64,000 nt of DNA, from contig OZ024825.1 of NCBI GenBank assembly GCA_964016985.1, positions 34,750,057 to 34,814,056 of the forward strand. Direction: 5' to 3'. Position 1 is the first letter of the stretch. Each line of letters starts with the position of its first letter. The position numbers and the translations under genes are program-made. This document shows, piece after piece, positions 21,937 to 34,000 of the stretch. Source of the stretch: Anodontia alba. Its lineage: Eukaryota; Mollusca; Bivalvia; Lucinida; Lucinidae. A model generated the notes under the pieces. The model was not told where the DNA came from, ran no database searches, and worked only from the letters and a program-made list of their open reading frames with translations.

Positions 21937-23255
21937 TTTGTTTTTAATTTACAATGAATTAAAGATCGAGCAGGTACAAATACTTTGATTCCTCAGTCCC
22001 TTATCGTAATATTTTGGTGATGATTATTTCAATCAAATGCGTGTCAGTCTAATGACTGCATTGTTTGGTACGATGTGCGACCGGAGCTGTTCTCACACCT
22101 CAGGCAGGCAATGACACTGATCTCTCAAGCACACGTTACCGATAATTTCAGCAGAGCGCAGAGTGCATAATTTCATCAGTACATTTAGGCGGTTCCTTTG
22201 ATCGCGCCGTAATACGAAAGCAGAAAAAAAAAAAAAATAAATAAAATAAAAAAACGGCCCCAAAAAGTGGTGCGGCCGATAACATGCTCGCTCAAAAAAA
22301 AAAGTGGTCCGGTCATGGCCTTTTATCCTAGCACAATAAAATACAGTGCTATCTTTATTCTAACTTTATTTTATTTCTATGCAAGACAAATGAACATTAG
22401 TCATGTGTAAGTAACAATAGTGCGATCCTGAAGTATGAAAATCATATGTTATTTCTTCCTAGGAACTTTACTTTTTCGTTCAGGTGGTAAACAAAGCAGA
22501 TCGAGACAAATCAAAATGTTTTGTGAAAATGATATGCAAAAGGGCAGCTGGCGGGGTGTTGCGGGGAATGAGTCCGTTCCGGTCCGATGTGGTAAATGGT
22601 TATTGTCTGTTCTTGTCGCTAAATAGGAGACCCAGAAAAGCCCAAGGGGAAGGCGTGCTGGAAAGTAAGTGTAATATCAACTTAAAAACACTTTTCAAAA
22701 CTTCAAGCAAACATCTGTGGTAAGGTTAAGATATTTCATATTTTACTGCATAGTTACGTTAAGTTGTCACGATGAAGAAAGCATTCTAAGAAGAAGAAAA
22801 AAAAAAAAAAAAAAAAAAAATGAAATAGTATCGTGACGAGTACAGGACGGGTGGGGTACCAGTAACACCGTTTCATCACAGTTCACAAATGTTATCTGTT
22901 GTTGCTTTCCCCCCGTTATTTTCATGTTGATAGTTTAATGCTTATATTTTGTTTACTATAATCATAGCTTAGGTTGTTGACTCTTTTTTTTTTTTTTTTT
23001 TTTTTAACTAGCTCGTCTATATATTGTAACCGTTCAATGACCCTGACCTTTCATCAGATTGGAGTTCAAGGTTATTTATTTATATTGTCATTGTCATTAT
23101 TATATTGAGAACATCAGTCAGGTATGTAGATCTATTCCCCAATATGTTTAGATATTTGCTGTAATTTTGCTATACTTTTGTTGTGTTTTAGGCAGATCAT
23201 ATAAACTTTTGACAGAACATTTACAAAGGAACAAATTGGTGTTTAATTAGGTTGG
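20976..23255. other. Unassigned DNA with microsatellites
   Basis: Includes (AC)n at 21779-21834, a C-rich then CA-rich tract at about 21890-21935, and A- or T-runs at 22222-22240, 22797-22820 and 22983-23005. Short open frames here are low-complexity or have no motif; I do not call a gene. Confidence 0.5.
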
Positions 23256-23261
23256 GTATAA

Positions 23262-23370
23262 TCTGCAGACCAAACCATGCAGACCAGTGGACCATGGACT
23301 GGTCTGCAGTGGACCAAAAGGGGACATTTTGCAGACCAAGTATCTTGCAGACCAGACTTTGTGCAGACTA
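23262..23370. repeat. Cluster of TGCAGACCA phrases
   Basis: Variants of TGCAGACCA appear about six times, and the inverted GGTCTGCA once, within 110 bp. It resembles one arm of a phrase-type foldback element. No partner arm is seen nearby. Confidence 0.5.
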
Positions 23371-23374
23371 TATA

Positions 23375-25005
23375 GTGAATAATTTTAATAAAACTTCTTT
23401 ATTTATGCCTTAATTAAAAATGTTGTTTTTATTTATTTAGTTTTATTGATTCCTCCTTTCACTTTGGAAAATAGAAGAGCAGAATAAATGAATTTTCCTT
23501 TATTCTTAAGATTGTATGAAAATAAATATAATTTTCTCTTCCTATTCAGTCTTTGGAAGAATCTTAAAGCAAATAATATGATAAAAATGAGCCTGGCTTA
23601 GAAACAAATAATGGAATAGAAAAGTGTAAAAAAAAAAAAAAAAAGCAAAAAAAGAAGTTGAGAGAATGGTATTTAATATTCTCACCAGCATTTTACAATA
23701 ATGACAATAAAATAATAAATAATACATGGATATTCAGAGATTCAGTGTCAAATATCTATTCCTAAATATCATTACGTTAACACTGAGATATCCAAACAAA
23801 ATCATTATCAGACATCAAGTTAATATTTAAAAAAAAATGTAAGAGGACATCAGAAAACAATGCAATCGTCAGGATGGATGATGCAATTTTTTGGTATTGT
23901 GTATTTGTAAATGTACTGAAGCTTACATAAAACACACTAAAAGCATAATGATATATTAGCACATATTTACATGAAAACAAAATTATAATTTAAATGTAGA
24001 AGTTAAACAACATAAATATGCACTCCTTTTGGTAATTTATATTTATATTGACTAATTTTTCCGGATGATTCATAGTTAATATATACATGAAAACAAAATT
24101 TAGAACATAATAATCTGTTACTTTAATAACCCTAAGTATTGGGACAGATAGGCTATTGCAAACAGTGTAGACCCAGATCAGATGCCTCAGAATGTGATGT
24201 CTGATCAGGGTCTACATTGATTGCCATACATACCTGTTGGACCATATTTTTACAACTTATATACACCTACAATACATATATATATATTTATTTATTTACT
24301 TATTTATTTATTATAAAATGATTTACACTGAGATGTTTTGGTACTTCATGAAGGAAATATTATATTTATTGAACCAGTCCTATTATATTTATTGAACTGA
24401 TCCTATTATATTTATTGAACTGGTCCAAATATCAAAATTGTTTTTATCTCCGATTGAGTAAATAATGTTGTTCTTTCTTTCAATTATTGTTTCTTTCAAT
24501 GAATTTATTTATTCATTTATCAATATAATTTTCTTGTGCAATTGTTTAAATGTCATAATTAATTACATTTTTTTAATTTCTTTTAATTTTTGTTTGTTTC
24601 TGTGAATTGTTTATAAATTGTTTGTTGTTTTGTCTTAATTATGTAATTTTGATTTTTGCCCTCGGTCTCTGCTCTGTGACAGTATTTGTGTATAATTGCA
24701 TTTTACTTGTCTGATAATAAAAAATAATGTTTGTGTTGTTGGTTATATTTCACAAATATTTTAATATGTTATTTTCTTTAAATCTTTGTAACTTCCAGTG
24801 ACTCACTTGTTGTCAAGGTTTATATTTTGTCTGTGTTTTTAATCCATCTGTCTATCACAAAATTTTGTAACTTGAAAACCATTCAAGATATTTTCGCAAA
24901 ACTTCATAGAAATCTTAATGACCAACTTCGGATTAATTTTTATTTAATTTTTTATTTTTTATTTTATTTTTTTTAGTTATTTCCCTTTGAACTTTCTTTT
25001 CACAT
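23375..25005. other. AT-rich unassigned DNA with one family S hairpin
   Basis: At about 24125-24245 there is a foldback of family S: GTGTAGACCCAGATCAGATG and an inverted CTGATCAGGGTCTACA, with outer words AGTATTGGGACAG. The rest is AT-rich with no recognised gene. Confidence 0.5.
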
Positions 25006-25009
25006 TACA

Positions 25010-25345
25010 TGAGAACTACAACTAGAATGTGCAGTCTTTGGCACGCCATTGCAAAATCGTCACGCTCTGTGCTAATGTTGCTAATAGCGTGACGGATGAA
25101 CTCGCTCACCCACTATCTTACCATGAGGGGAAGTCATGTAGCAAGTTTGGTTAATTCTGCCCAGTGGTTTAGGAAGAGATAATAGTGTGATGGAAAAATG
25201 CATAGACTTACCAATGGATGGAAAAACAATGTTGCTCTTGCACACCCTTACCATGTGGGAAAGTCATGTAGAAAGTTTGGTTAAATTCCACCCAGTGCTT
25301 TAGGAGATGGCATAATGGACAGACAAACAGACAGAGGCATTCACA
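25010..25345 (+). repeat. Dispersed bivalve-type repeat, decayed
   Basis: Two related units contain GGGAAAGTCATGTAG or GGGGAAGTCATGTAG, AGTTTGGTTAA and CCCAGTG, then ACAGACAAACAGACAG. The layout resembles T1 and T2 ends. Confidence 0.5.
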
Positions 25346-25543
25346 TATTGCCATCATGTATTTGTGCCCTGCCACAAAAAGTCTGTCATGTTCATGTCTT
25401 TATTTATGCATTCTTTCCCTTTGATTTCATTTTTGACAAAGTTAGGGCACTTGCTTGATTTAAACACAGTGGGGGGAGGGAGTGGGGTGGGCGGGGGTGC
25501 TTGCAAGGCTTTTAATTTAAAAAGCATGGGGATAATGAAAACC

Positions 25544-25619
25544 TCAGAAAGCCCAAAAATCAAGGTAACCGCGATGAAGTTGACTTAGTCTTGCAAACCT
25601 TGAGTTTTGGGCTTTCTGA
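25544..25619. repeat. Inverted repeat, hairpin
   Basis: Arms TCAGAAAGCCCAAAA (25544-25558) and TTTTGGGCTTTCTGA (25605-25619), 15 bp each, with further CAAGG/CCTTG pairing inside. Probable small MITE remnant. Confidence 0.7.
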
Positions 25620-26734
25620 CTTTTTTTATTGTGGTTCTGACGTAAGGACAAGCTCCTGTGCTGTGACAAACCAACTTTAAAACTGTGCTGGATATTTTGA
25701 TGAAACTCCATAGAAATATTAACTAACACTGCGGGGTCAAAGCTGGTCCAGATATTTAGGGCGTGACTTCCCCCTCCCGGGGAAAATGGGCTCTACTTCA
25801 ATAGCTGACCAAACAATAACAAAACAAAACTACAAAACAACCACCTCCTCCCCGCCCCCCCGCACCCCTACCCCCTTCCTACGTTAGTTTAAAAGCATGC
25901 GTTTCCTGGAAAATTGTTTGTTTAAAGAATTGACCATTTATACGGAGTTGTCAAATAAACGGTCAGCTGACATGTCGAAAGACTCAATTATTGATTAATT
26001 ATCGGATTAACTTTACAGGTGTCCAATGAAAACACTTTATCAATTTGTTTTTAGCAACAGATGTATAGGTAATATGGCGTTTTGATTTTTAGACAGCAGT
26101 TAATCTCTCGAAGATTAGTCTGACAGGTAAATCGTCCTGGTAGGTAGAAATGGTCAATTGGGAGAAAATATCACAGAAAAACTTTCTCCTTCCTGATCAG
26201 ATCGTACAGTCGGGAGAATACAACAAAATCGTGAGATATCACATGTATGATTTGCCAGAATTCCATGTTTTTCGCAACCAAATGTCAGCATATTCAGAAC
26301 ATCAGCTCCAATAGGCGGAGCATAGGGATGTGGCATGAGTCAGTGATTGACAAACGAGTGCCACTTCCCATCATTGTGACAGTTATTCATGCGTCGATTG
26401 ATGTTTCTGATGCGCAATCAGCTGTTTATTACAACACTACCCAGCAGGGAAACAGTAAATTGATTATGGGAACATCGGCACCAGTTTGTCGCTTTACCAT
26501 TACTATTCAGCAGGATGGCACTGGCAAATTTTCAGGGCAAAGTTTTTTTCGCTTTTCAAGCCCAAGTTGGCAAAATGAGCCCCCACAGGGCGACTTCTTT
26601 GCCCAAGTCGCCCTGTAACTTATTCCCTGACACTGGGTGGGTGACATGCACAACACACACACACCATAATTTAATCCAAAAGTAGGAGGCTTAAATCCAT
26701 AAGGAGAGGATAGATCTGCAAAATGATCCATTCA
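25620..26734. other. Unassigned DNA with a perfect small hairpin
   Basis: A perfect 11-bp inverted repeat, CAGGGCGACTT / AAGTCGCCCTG, lies at 26586-26615. A 123-codon frame on the + strand at 26247-26618 runs into it; it has no recognised domain and I do not call it a gene. Confidence 0.45.
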
Positions 26735-26905
26735 TTGCTTAGCATGCAGGATAAACGTTCCAGCAGATGACATTTTGGAATGTTTACTTACTTTTCCTGG
26801 AAAAAAGACTGACATTTCATGCAAATTGTCTCCTGATGTTTTGCATGAAATGTCAAAGCCTATTTTCTTGGAAAAGCAAGAAAAATCAGTTTGTCATCCA
26901 CAGAA
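26735..26905. mobile_element. MITE family R copy
   Basis: Foldback repeat with GACATTTCATGC and the inverted GCATGAAATGTC around a short centre, flanked by TTTCCTGGAAAA / TTTTCTTGGAAAA. Related copies: about 32215-32460, 32480-32900 (split by SINE-B), 42545-42650, 45945-46145, 59880-60045, 60300-60430 and 63430-63550. Confidence 0.65.
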
Positions 26906-27302
26906 TTGGCCAGAAAAGTGGTAATGTTTAAAAAGGCATTAAGTAGAAGGCCATGGTGGAAGAATAGAAGGCAATTTTATATTTTTCCTATTAATGAAAA
27001 GTCTGCAATTACGGAATTAATGACAATAATCCATTATTCAGTCAAAAACTCAATAAACACTCGTCAGGCCAGTAACCATTGCTCAGACTGACACTTCAAG
27101 GCAAACATACATGTACATTATCAAAAACAACTTTTGATTTTCAGAAATTGTTGCATAAAGGTAATGGTGCCTGATAGCCTTGCAGTCGTAGGGACATTGT
27201 TCTTCTCCAAACCCAAGAAAGCATTGAGGCTGAATCTTGGTGTATATTATAGCATTCGGGATAGGAGGTCTACTAAGTTTGCTCAAATGATAGTTGACCT
27301 TT

Positions 27303-27440
27303 GACCTTTTTATGGCCAAGCAGTTAGTGCTTCTGACTTCTGATCACAAGGTCTTGGGTTTGAATCCTGCTAGAGTCTGAATTCAGTTCATGACATAACC
27401 TTTTATAATCACCCCTTCATTTTCTCTCTTGTAGAAAGAG
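27303..27440 (+). mobile_element. tRNA-derived SINE head, third family
   Basis: TGGCCAAGCAGTTAG fits a Pol III A box and GGGTTTGAATCCTGC a B box, about 35 bp apart, in tRNA-like order on the + strand (27313-27373). The downstream body is short and unassigned. It is different from SINE-A. Confidence 0.6.
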
Positions 27441-27988
27441 TCCTAAAACTCCAAATCAGGGTCACACAGCTCCAGATAACTTTTTCATAATAAGGTGGGT
27501 TTTTCACATCACGAAAACACGCCTATATAATTTTGACCCCCTTAAACCCCACTTTTCATAACAAAAACACGCCTATTCAAATATATAGAAAATTTTCACC
27601 TCTGAAAATTTTCGATAAAAACTCTGATATTTTTCATATTTCTGCTCAAAACATAGATTGTGGCTACTCGTTACTGCCTCAGCAGGGCAGTTCTAATGAG
27701 TACCCACAATCTATGTTTTTTTTAGCAGAAATAAGAAAAATAATGTGTACCCTTTAAACCCCAGTTTTACTATATAAAAGGTGGGTTTAAGGGGGTCAAA
27801 ATCCTATAGGCGTGTTTTCGTGATGTATATAGTAAAACTGGGGTTTACAGGGGTATACATTAGTTTTCTTATTTTGCTAAAAAACATAAAATTGTGGGTA
27901 CTTGTTAGAACCATCTTGTTGAGGCAGTTCTAATGAGTACCCACAAATCTAAAAAATTTCCTTTTCTCATTGTAAAATTTTCACTATA

Positions 27989-29955
27989 CAGTGTAACCTC
28001 GATATGTCGAAGTCCAAGGGAATTAAGAAACTACTTCAAGTTATCTAAAGTTCCAGATAAGCAAATTGTGACATCACCAATATACATGTACAAACTGAGC
28101 ACTTTGGTAGAATCAGCATTTCTACAACGTACATGTACGTTTCAGTATGGAAGTACATGTGCACATAGCCATACTGTTGCTACTGAAAACAGGATTGGAA
28201 TGAAGACATAGTAAAAATCAGTTGACTTTGTTTTATTTCCATTTTAAAAGTAAATCATTTTAACAAACAACAAAACAAGCTGATACAATATATGCGTATG
28301 AGAACATACAATTATAGGGAAGCAACCACATGCATAAAACAGCAGATCGTAATAGCACATTACACTGTAATAGTGTCTCTGTGTGAGTTACTCATTTATG
28401 ACACTAATTTTGAGATGGTGACAACAGAAATTAAAGAATGTATATAATCCCTCTCATCAAAAGAAGCTGCTAACAGTGCTCAGTTAATAAAAATTGAAAG
28501 TCGCCGCTAATTGCTTAGAGGCTATAGCCGCTAATTGCTTAGAGGCTATAGTCGAACGCACCTTGCCTGTGACGCAGGGCTCGAGAAAATGTCGGTTTTT
28601 CGGTTCTGAACCGATTTTCGTATTTCTGAACCGATTTTGACTAACAGAGGATGATCAAAAATCGGTCCAGTTTTTAACGATATTTTGAAAAAAATCGGTT
28701 CGAAAATTTTCGCCAAGTCGCTAAATTGTGTAAACAAACTGACCTTTTCCCACAGATAATCCAAGCGTGTATTCATAAAATACCTCGAGGGCCAGTTATT
28801 GGACCGGCTCATTATTGAAATAGGTGAATCAGATTTGTCCACACAGGCGGTTCTATTATCTTATCGCAGCGAAATTTGATCCGCTTATAAAAATTATGTA
28901 ATCAAGTGAAGCGTAAGGCGACAGCATATCGGTGTTTTTGATATGTAAAGGTAATTTGCAATATGATTGAAGTGTGAAAAGCAAGTGTCAGGTAATACAG
29001 TTTATATCATAGGTAGATGCGACCAGCGAAGAGTCTGATCAGTTTGCGCTAATGCCTTCTGTAGGTTTTGTTATGCGCTGGCTCATAAATGTAGTGGCCA
29101 ACGCAGCACAACGCGAATATAGCTTTTGATCGCCGATTGTTTCCCTTTAGTACTCTTCAGTAACTGAGTGACCCGGATATTGGGAAAATGAAAGTAGATG
29201 AAATATGGCGTGTCTGAACGGTGGGAGCAAAATTGCTGTTTATAATCGAGATACCGATGTTAATATTAATTGAACAAGTGTTGAAGCAATATTGGTATGT
29301 CAGTCGTTGTGCTAATAACGAACTAGCACCCTGTATTTTGAAACTGAAAAATAATACCGAATGGAAACAAACGACCGTTACGGAAATTACCGAAAATCGG
29401 TTCGGCAATTTCCGTTTTTGGGGCGAAAATATGCTGGACCGATTTGGATTCTTCAGTTTCTCGAGCCCTGCAGTGTGACGTATACACATAACCAAGTCAA
29501 TTAGTCTACACAACAGCTGATCAGTAAACAATATGTCTGCATCGTTTACACGCTTTAATCGGATATTCGCAACAATGGATTAATGTGAGCTCAGTTAAAG
29601 GCTATTATGCAGTGATTTAAAGGTAAATTACTTTGTTTGTCAAACAAATTGTTAGACTTTTGCATCACAGAAGTAAAGGAATTACGCAGCCGTATTTAAA
29701 GTGATTGACAAACAAAGCATGGTGCCTCTTTGGCCGACAAATTTTGACTTCGACACAAGCGGTGGTAAAATAATGTAAAACTGCTTATCGGGAATAGAAA
29801 ATCACTTCGAAATAGCAGTCTTAATGTTAACCGAGTTCGACACAAATGGGGTCGAAAGGCAATAAAATATAGGGAAACTGTTTGGGAATGGAAGATCACT
29901 TCGACATAAGTGGTGCTTTCGAGATAAGCAAGTTGGAGATAACAGGATGCACCTG
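27989..29955. mobile_element. Pogo-like (Tc1/mariner) element, non-autonomous
   Basis: The left end, CAGTGTAACCTCGATATGTC, and the right end, whose complement reads CAGGTGCATCCTGTTATCTC, are related inverted ends of pogo/Tigger style, flanked by TA on both sides. The interior has repeated ATCACTTCGACATAAG-like words but no transposase. A second element with related ends lies at 37528-38949. A hAT-like element (28575-29470) interrupts it. Confidence 0.7.
28575..29470. mobile_element. hAT-like element, 896 bp, nested
   Basis: Inverted ends CAGGGCTCGAGAAA and TTTCTCGAGCCCTG. The flanks CTGTGACG (28567-28574) and GTGTGACG (29473-29480) agree at seven of eight positions, close to the 8-bp duplication of hAT elements, with two extra bases on the right. 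Both arms carry repeated ACCGATTTT-like words. No transposase. Confidence 0.55.
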
Positions 29956-30164
29956 TATTTGAATAGGCGTGTTTTCGTAATGAATTAAAACGCAATGATA
30001 TTTTTCCACAAAAGCATATGTTGTGGACACTCGTTAGAAGTGCCTTGCAGAGGCACTTCTAATGAGTACCCACAACATATATTTACATGGAGAATTAAGC
30101 AAAATAAATGGATACACCCTCTTGTCTGGAGTTATGCATCACTTTTTTTTTATTTTGCCCATAG

Positions 30165-30293
30165 GTTATGCTGAGATCTCTCGTCAGAATTGCCAGTTCT
30201 CCACTTCAGAAAGTTTACAGTAATAGCAATATTATTGTGACCGGTGCCTCTAGATTAATAGCGAGACCTGTTGCTGGAAATATCCTTCGAATT
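30165..30293 (+). CDS. PRDX3: PRDX3 coding exon 1 (presequence)
   Basis: ATG at 30168-30170 opens [11 protein letters not shown]..., 42 codons with several Arg/Lys and no Asp/Glu, typical of a mitochondrial targeting peptide. Donor GTGAGT at 30294. The exon probably begins at 30165 after a polypyrimidine tract and CATAG, implying an upstream non-coding exon. Confidence 0.85.
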
Positions 30294-31032
30294 GTGAGTT
30301 GTTTGTTCTCTATTGCTGCTCTCCTAGGCCCAGATGTTCAAATCTAACGATGTCGTTAGTTAACAAATGGTTAAAACTTTGATAATAAAATATGGCAAAT
30401 ATGCTAATATTTTTGCTGACAAAATGTGAGTAGCTTTTGCATTTGCAAAAGCTACTCACATTTTTTTGCAAAAATATCTGTGAATTAGATATTGTACTTA
30501 CTAGAACAGTTAACATTTTGACCACTAACAAGCTTGTTAAGCTAACAATGCTTTGAACACCTGGACCCTGGTCAAGTATTTGGTATCAGCTTTGACTAGA
30601 TACTGATCAGAAGAGCTACTGTTGTGACATCTCTTTGCTGCTTTACTGATAGAGCTTTGGATAAGGTGGGTTTTTTTTTTTTTTTTTTTGTTTGTTATTT
30701 CAACCAAACAGAAGTGATGTTTTTCTTATTTCAGAAAGACATAGCTCCAAATAAAACCCCTTTCTAACCCAGATTTGGAAGAGTTGTTGATATTTTTATT
30801 ATTCCAGCACAAAATTTAATATGTTGTATGTACTCATTAGAAGCATTTTGTGATGTCACAACATAAATTTCATTGAGAAATAATGATAATAATAATAAAA
30901 AAAGCACCCAGAAATAATGATAAAAATATCCATTTAGATACCCCTTTTCTCTAGAGCTCCTGTAAGAATTAAGCCTGGACTATATTAAGTTCTACTGGTT
31001 ACAACAGCTAAAGCCCCGCCTCCACCCCCCCC

Positions 31033-31066
<34 letters not shown>

Positions 31067-34000
31067 ACCTTTTTTTTTTTATTATTATTTTGTTGTTTTC
31101 TGGGTCCAACCTTTTGCATTCTTCCAAATCTTTGACCTCAGTAAAATTGTAATAAAAAATATTGAAGAAAAAAAAAAAAGTTGCTTATTGAAGTTGTGAT
31201 ATTGGGTTTGTTGAGAAAGCAGAATTATTCTGTTTTGGTTGCTATGGTGATGGTATGTGACAGATTACTGTTCTGTATTGGAAAAGAAGCTGCTATTGCT
31301 AATAATTGGTTGTCTGATTTTAATTCTTAGTGATAACAATAAACATGCACAGCTCCAGGTAAGGCATTTTTTTCAACTAAAAATATTGATAGTTTCTTAT
31401 TTCTCCACAAAAGCATATGTTGTGGTTACTCATCAGAAGTGCCTCACTGAGGCACTTCTAATGAGTACCAGCAACATGTTTTCTTGGAGAAATAAGAAAA
31501 ATATGTACCTTGATATGCCCTCTTACCTGGAGATACAAACGAACAGGTATTACTTTATCAGAAAGAATTGCTAGGGAAGACTTATTGAAGTGAAATCTGC
31601 AGGGAGTCAGTCAGTAGTGTTTTGAATGTACTTTGCCTAAGTATTCAGACAGATAGGCCTTAGAAAATAGTGTAAACCCAGATTAGATGCCACAGAATGC
31701 AGCATCTGGTTGGGGTCTACACTTTTTTGCAACTCATCCGTCAGTTTTCAGATACATCAGCAGAACTTGTTGAAATTTTATGACCAAATAAGGTGTCCGA
31801 ATATTCTGGGGATATACATTAATAGATCGGATGTATAAGTTGTATTTGAAAGAATTAGAAAAATTGTCTGAAGCTGCCAGTAGGTCTGACACTTCACAGC
31901 AGATGTCAAAGGTAGGCCCTGTAGCATTACATTTAATTGGTAATGCTGAAGGCTTTAACCCTCAGGGCCCAGTTGTTCAAAGCTAACGACATCGTTAGTT
32001 AACGATTCGTTAAAATTTACATCGAGTGATACACAAATATGCTGAAATTTTTTGCTGAAAAAATGTGAGTAGCTTTTGCAGTGCAAAAGCTACTCACATT
32101 TTTTCAGCAAAAAATATCAGAATATTGTATATTGAATCCGCTAAAACAGTTAACGAAATGACCCTTAACGAGCTCGTTAAGCTAACGATGCTTTGAACAA
32201 CTGGGCCCTGGGTTTTAAGCATTATTGTAGTGGATGAAAGTCTAATTTTTTAAATATTGGTTTTCAGCAGAAATGAGGCTTGACATTCATGTGAACTGTC
32301 TACTATGCTAGGCAGGTGATGCACATGAAATGGCAAGCCTCATTTTTATCTGAAAAAAAAAAATATATGTATATATATAAAACTTTCAAAAATATATGTA
32401 TAGATAAAATTTTCAAAATGTAGTCTGCTGCAGTTATGATTGGCACTTTAAGGGTTAATTAACACTAAGCAGGCTATGGACAAATTCAGCAGATGACAAA
32501 TTGATAACCTGTTATTTTATTTTCTCCATAAAAGGGGGTGGTTGTGTGTGGCAAAGGTATCATGTATCTTACGTCACCGGGGCATCCAACTGATATTGGC
32601 TTGCAGTTGGGCAAGGCCTGCTATCCTTGTATCAGGTAAGGGTAGAGGGGGGATGTTTTTATTTCTTCTGTTTCTTCACTTTCATTCCTGTTCCTCTCTC
32701 TTCCCTGACCCTCTCTCATCTCCTCTACTCTACTCTTCTATCTTCTACTCTTTTCTTCCTTTCTCTGGGAGATGACACAAAATGACCCACGAGGGTTGAC
32801 GTGTCGTTAAACCCCAACACAATCAATTTTCCCCATAAAACAGAAAATAGACTGACATTTCATGCAGCTTGGTCTCTTAATCATAGCGCTAGATAAGGGG
32901 TGAGGGTGTGGCAGGTAAATATTTTTCTTATTTACAAAATGTGTTGTGGGTACTCATTAGACCTTGGCTAGACACTTTTTACGAGTAACAAGTGTCCACA
33001 ACATATGTGTTCTACGGAGAAATAAGAAAAATAGTAATACTTTTTTGTTGAAAAAAGCACCTTAGCTACAGTTGTACAGCTATGAAGTCTAACTTGTTAA
33101 GTATACATGTATTGTTCATGACTGTGTTTTTATTATTTCAGCCTTTATCAACAATGACCCAAAAAACTAAGTGCTGTAGGCCAAAATTAAAATATTTTTG
33201 CTTCCCCTTGCCCAACTGACCCATCAAAATTGGCCCTGTTCAAAATATTTTTTCATGATTTCAGAATTGAAAGTATTTTTTTCTTTATCAATTTTATACT
33301 AGTAGTTTGGAGATTTTTTAAGTGCATTCTACTTTTTATGTATTATTTGATAGCAAACTGGAGAATCGAAAATCTTTTTTTTTTTTAAATTAAGAGATTC
33401 ATAGGATTATGAAGGCTATCATTCTTAGGAACGAAAATTATTTTCTTCAATGAAAGTAAAAATAAAAAATAATTTACGAACCAACTGACCTTCTTGTTAC
33501 AGATCAGGTTGGGTAAAAGAAAACAAACAATTTATTAAGGTTGGCCTTGGCTTATCTAGAGCTACAACATTATAAGAAAACGTATTGTTCATGACTGTGT
33601 TTTTATCATTTCAGTCTCTATCAACAATGGCCCAGACTAAATTGACAAAGGCTGCACCTGAGTTCAGTGGCACTGCAGTAGTGAATGGAGAGTTCAAACA
33701 AATATCACTGGCAGACTACAAGGGAAAATATCTTGTATTCTTCTTTTATCCTTTAGACTTGTAAGTTGTTACATTTGCCTTTTTCACTTCATGTAAGTTA
33801 TGACACATGTTTTAGCGTTTGTCTCATAGCTCCAGATAAGCTGTTGTTTTGCTACTGAAAAGGAATGATATTTTTCGTATTTCTCAATGAAAACATTTTG
33901 TAGGTGCTCATCGGTGAGGCGCTTCTGATGAGTACCAACAACATGTTTTTGTCGAGAAATAAGAAAAATATTATTTGGACACCTCTTTTTATCTTGAGCC

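Larger units (their letters stand above)
27484..30134. mobile_element. MITE family Q copies split by a pogo-like element
   Basis: The left part (27484-27988) holds two hairpin cores of family Q (GAGTACCCACAATCTATG with inverted partners) plus ACACGCCTATTCAAATATAT and GGTGGGTTT words. The right part (29956-30134) continues the second core with TTGAATAGGCGTGTTTTCG and the palindrome GAAGTGCC/GGCACTTC. The pogo-like element 27989-29955 sits between them at a TA. Internal assignments are approximate because of decay. Confidence 0.6.

Noticed and set aside
26247..26618. A 123-codon gene
   Set aside because: No domain, no splice or codon signal, and it runs through a perfect hairpin repeat.
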